From positions 1 to 7,398 of the forward strand of contig CBFGXE010000074.1 in the NCBI GenBank assembly GCA_965652645.1: 7,398 bases of DNA, given 5' to 3'. Under the pieces are notes generated by a model. It made no database searches, was not told where the DNA came from, and was given only the letters and a program-made list of their open reading frames with translations. A program made the translations under genes and the position numbers. Positions 6,369 through 7,398 of the stretch are shown one piece after another. The first letter of the stretch is position 1, and each line of letters starts with the position of its first letter. This DNA comes from ZC4RG30 sp965652645. Lineage in GTDB: Bacteria; Pseudomonadota; Gammaproteobacteria; Steroidobacterales; Steroidobacteraceae.

Positions 6369-6446
6369 CCATTTCGCACGTCAGCACTCTATGTATCCAC
6401 AGACCCCGCTAACGGGGCAGATCGGGGGTATCGGAGAGCGAAATGG
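6369..6446 (+). promoter_or_regulatory. Inverted repeat pairing the leader with the IclR start codon; nested hairpin
   Basis: CCATTTCGC (6369-6377) is the exact reverse complement of GCGAAATGG (6438-6446), which contains the ATG of the regulator (6443-6445) and abuts the GGAG ribosome site (6433-6436). Between them CCCCG-CTAA-CGGGG (6404-6417) forms its own five-base-pair hairpin and would shorten the distance between the arms. If the transcript begins upstream of 6369, the helix would hide the start codon. Alternatively the two arms are DNA half-sites: related CCATTTC (4577-4583) and GCGAAAT (4597-4603) lie in the divergent promoter region. Confidence 0.4.
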
Positions 6447-7267
6447 ATATGCCGCAGCAGAATGCGTCGTCGTCGGGACGGCGGGAAGTGATGGGGGGAC
6501 TCGCCAAGGGCCTGGAAGTGCTACGCACTTTCTCGCGTGCCAAGCCGCACATGACCTTGAGCGAGATCGCAGCCCGGGCAGGCCTGCCCGCGGCCACCGC
6601 GCGTCGCTGCCTCAATACCCTCGAAGAGCTGGGCTACGTGGCCCGCAACGGCCGCCAGTTCCTGCTGCGGCCCCCCGTGCTGGAGATCGGCGCGGTGTAC
6701 CTGGATTCCATGGGCATCCAGACCCTCACCCAGACCAAGCTCGAGGAGCTGGCGCTGGCCACGGGCGGTTCCTCCATGCTGGGCGTGCTTTCGGGCACCG
6801 GCGTGGTGGTGGCGGCGCGCGCCTCGGTGCGCACGCAGCAGCTGCCGCTGGAGGCCCACGTGGGCATGCGCCTGGCCGCGCATGCCACCGCGCTGGGCAA
6901 GATGCTGCTGGCGGGCCTCGGGCCCGAGCGCCTGGCGGCCTGGTTCGAGCGCGCGCAGCTGGAGCGATTCACCGACCGGACGATCACCGATCGGGCCACG
7001 CTGATGCAGCAGATCGAGGCCGCGCGGCGCGATGGTTATGCCACCGCCGAAGAAGAGGTGACTCCGGGCGCCTCCGCACTGGCCGTGCCGGTGCGCGATG
7101 CCGCCGGCCGCGTGGTGGCGGCGCTGAACGTCTCCGTGCACGTGCGCGAGGCCACTGCCCAGCAGCTGGTGGCCCGCCACCTGGCCGCGCTGCGCGACGC
7201 CAGCCTGGCCGTGTCCGCCGAGGCGGCCCGCATGCCGGTGATCGCGCTCAGCGCACAGGTCTCCTGA
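6443..7267 (+). CDS. IclR-family transcriptional regulator, PcaR/PcaU/PobR-like
   Basis: Complete 274-residue regulator. GGAG six bases upstream supports the ATG at 6443; Met3 is an alternative start. Residues about 18-80 are the winged helix-turn-helix: GLAKGLEVLRTF, then LSEIAARAGLPAATARRCLNTLEELGYV (about 39-66, recognition helix near 50-60), then the wing RNGRQFLLRP. Residues about 90-265 are the IclR effector domain, with ATGGSSMLGVLSGTGVVVAARA, AHATALGKMLLAGL (146-159), DGYATAEEEVTPGASALAVPV (start 198) and VVAALNVSVH. The ARRCLNTLEELGYV and LLRPPVLEIG features resemble the PcaR/PcaU/PobR subgroup, which senses protocatechuate-pathway acids such as beta-ketoadipate, protocatechuate or 4-hydroxybenzoate. 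It stands next to an O-demethylase whose likely product is a protocatechuate-type acid, so local control is likely. The effector and whether it activates or represses are unknown. It probably also controls itself, given the repeats upstream. Confidence 0.93.
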   Translation: MDMPQQNASSSGRREVMGGLAKGLEVLRTFSRAKPHMTLSEIAARAGLPAATARRCLNTLEELGYVARNGRQFLLRPPVLEIGAVYLDSMGIQTLTQTKLEELALATGGSSMLGVLSGTGVVVAARASVRTQQLPLEAHVGMRLAAHATALGKMLLAGLGPERLAAWFERAQLERFTDRTITDRATLMQQIEAARRDGYATAEEEVTPGASALAVPVRDAAGRVVAALNVSVHVREATAQQLVARHLAALRDASLAVSAEAARMPVIALSAQVS

Positions 7268-7282
7268 CCGTGCAGCGGCCCT

Positions 7283-7302
7283 CCGGCGCCGCCGGGCGCC
7301 GG
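7283..7302 (+). other. GC-rich hairpin after the IclR gene
   Basis: CCGGCGCC (7283-7290) and GGCGCCGG (7295-7302) form a perfect eight-base-pair stem with a four-base loop, starting 16 bases past the regulator stop. No T-run follows (GCGGGTCC), so it may stabilise the transcript end or terminate weakly. It is called as a structure and not as a terminator. Confidence 0.5.
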
Positions 7303-7339
7303 GCGGGTCCGAAAGCCGTAAGGCCGCGTCCCCTCGGCC

Positions 7340-7345
7340 TACAAT
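7340..7345 (+). promoter_or_regulatory. Candidate -10 element of the last gene, placed for a leaderless transcript
   Basis: TACAAT matches the -10 consensus at five of six positions and ends six bases before the ATG at 7352. Transcription usually starts about six to eight bases after the -10, which would put it on or next to the A of the start codon. The -35 position (7317-7322, CGTAAG) is poor. AAGGGG at 7346-7351 touches the ATG and is too close to serve as a normal ribosome site. Confidence 0.45.
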
Positions 7346-7351
7346 AAGGGG

Positions 7352-7398
7352 ATGCGACCGGCGGCGGAATTCCAGGTGATCGTGATCGGCGGCGGCCA
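7352..7398 (+). CDS. N-terminus of an FAD/NAD-binding protein, possibly MnmG (3' end outside window)
   Basis: Fifteen full codons and two bases are present: MRPAAEFQVIVIGGG followed by CA, so the next residue is His or Gln. The beta-strand FQVIVI plus GGG is the start of a Rossmann dinucleotide-binding GxGxxG motif, which usually sits near the N-terminus of FAD enzymes. If the next codon is His, GGGHAG would point to MnmG, the tRNA wobble-uridine modification enzyme. If it is Gln, GGGQAG would point to a flavin monooxygenase or similar oxidoreductase. The reading frame and its upstream -10 element make a real gene likely, but the family cannot be settled from 15 residues. Confidence 0.6.
   Translation, partial: MRPAAEFQVIVIGGG

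Noticed and set aside
6220..7347. Open frame of 375 codons on the plus strand overlapping the regulator in another frame
   Set aside because: Its start lies inside the demethylase terminator, and within the regulator it gives Arg/Gly/Ala-rich sequence without a domain. The IclR frame has the ribosome site and both IclR domains.

Overview
This is a high-GC window, by eye about two-thirds G+C, whose genes read as ordinary proteobacterial coding sequence. A LigM/DesA-type O-demethylase, a PcaR/PcaU/PobR-type IclR regulator and a DUF1552-ankyrin pair occurring together suggest a high-GC gammaproteobacterium (Steroidobacter/Nevskia-like) or, less likely, a sphingomonad. This placement is inference from gene content only.

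Layout. (1) 1-2674, + strand: the 3' end of a DUF1552 gene, then 13 bases later a complete gene for an exported ankyrin-repeat protein. The two look like one operon. (2) 2675-2936: a convergent intergenic region holding a long imperfect inverted repeat with an overlapping second hairpin (2741-2836), and a rho-independent terminator for the minus-strand gene (2886-2908). (3) 2937-4451, minus strand: a complete NAD(P)+-dependent aldehyde dehydrogenase. (4) 4452-4741: a divergent promoter region with a consensus -35 (TTGACA) and a perfect 19-base inverted repeat just upstream of it. (5) 4742-6187, + strand: a complete tetrahydrofolate-dependent aromatic O-demethylase of the LigM/DesA family, followed by a strong terminator. 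(6) 6188-6442: a leader rich in direct and inverted repeats. (7) 6443-7267, + strand: a complete IclR-family regulator. (8) 7268-7398: a hairpin, a -10-like TACAAT, and the first 15 codons of an FAD/NAD-binding protein, possibly MnmG, cut by the window edge.

How the genes may work together. The aldehyde dehydrogenase, demethylase and regulator make a plausible small module for methoxylated aromatics from lignin. The dehydrogenase would oxidise an aromatic aldehyde such as vanillin to the acid. The demethylase would move the methoxy methyl group to tetrahydrofolate, giving a catechol-type acid such as protocatechuate. The IclR protein would sense a substrate or product and control the divergent promoters. 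The individual families are clear; the substrates and the regulatory link are inferred. The DUF1552-ankyrin pair is a separate unit of unknown function and is the least understood part of the window. I see no mobile element, CRISPR array, tRNA or rRNA.
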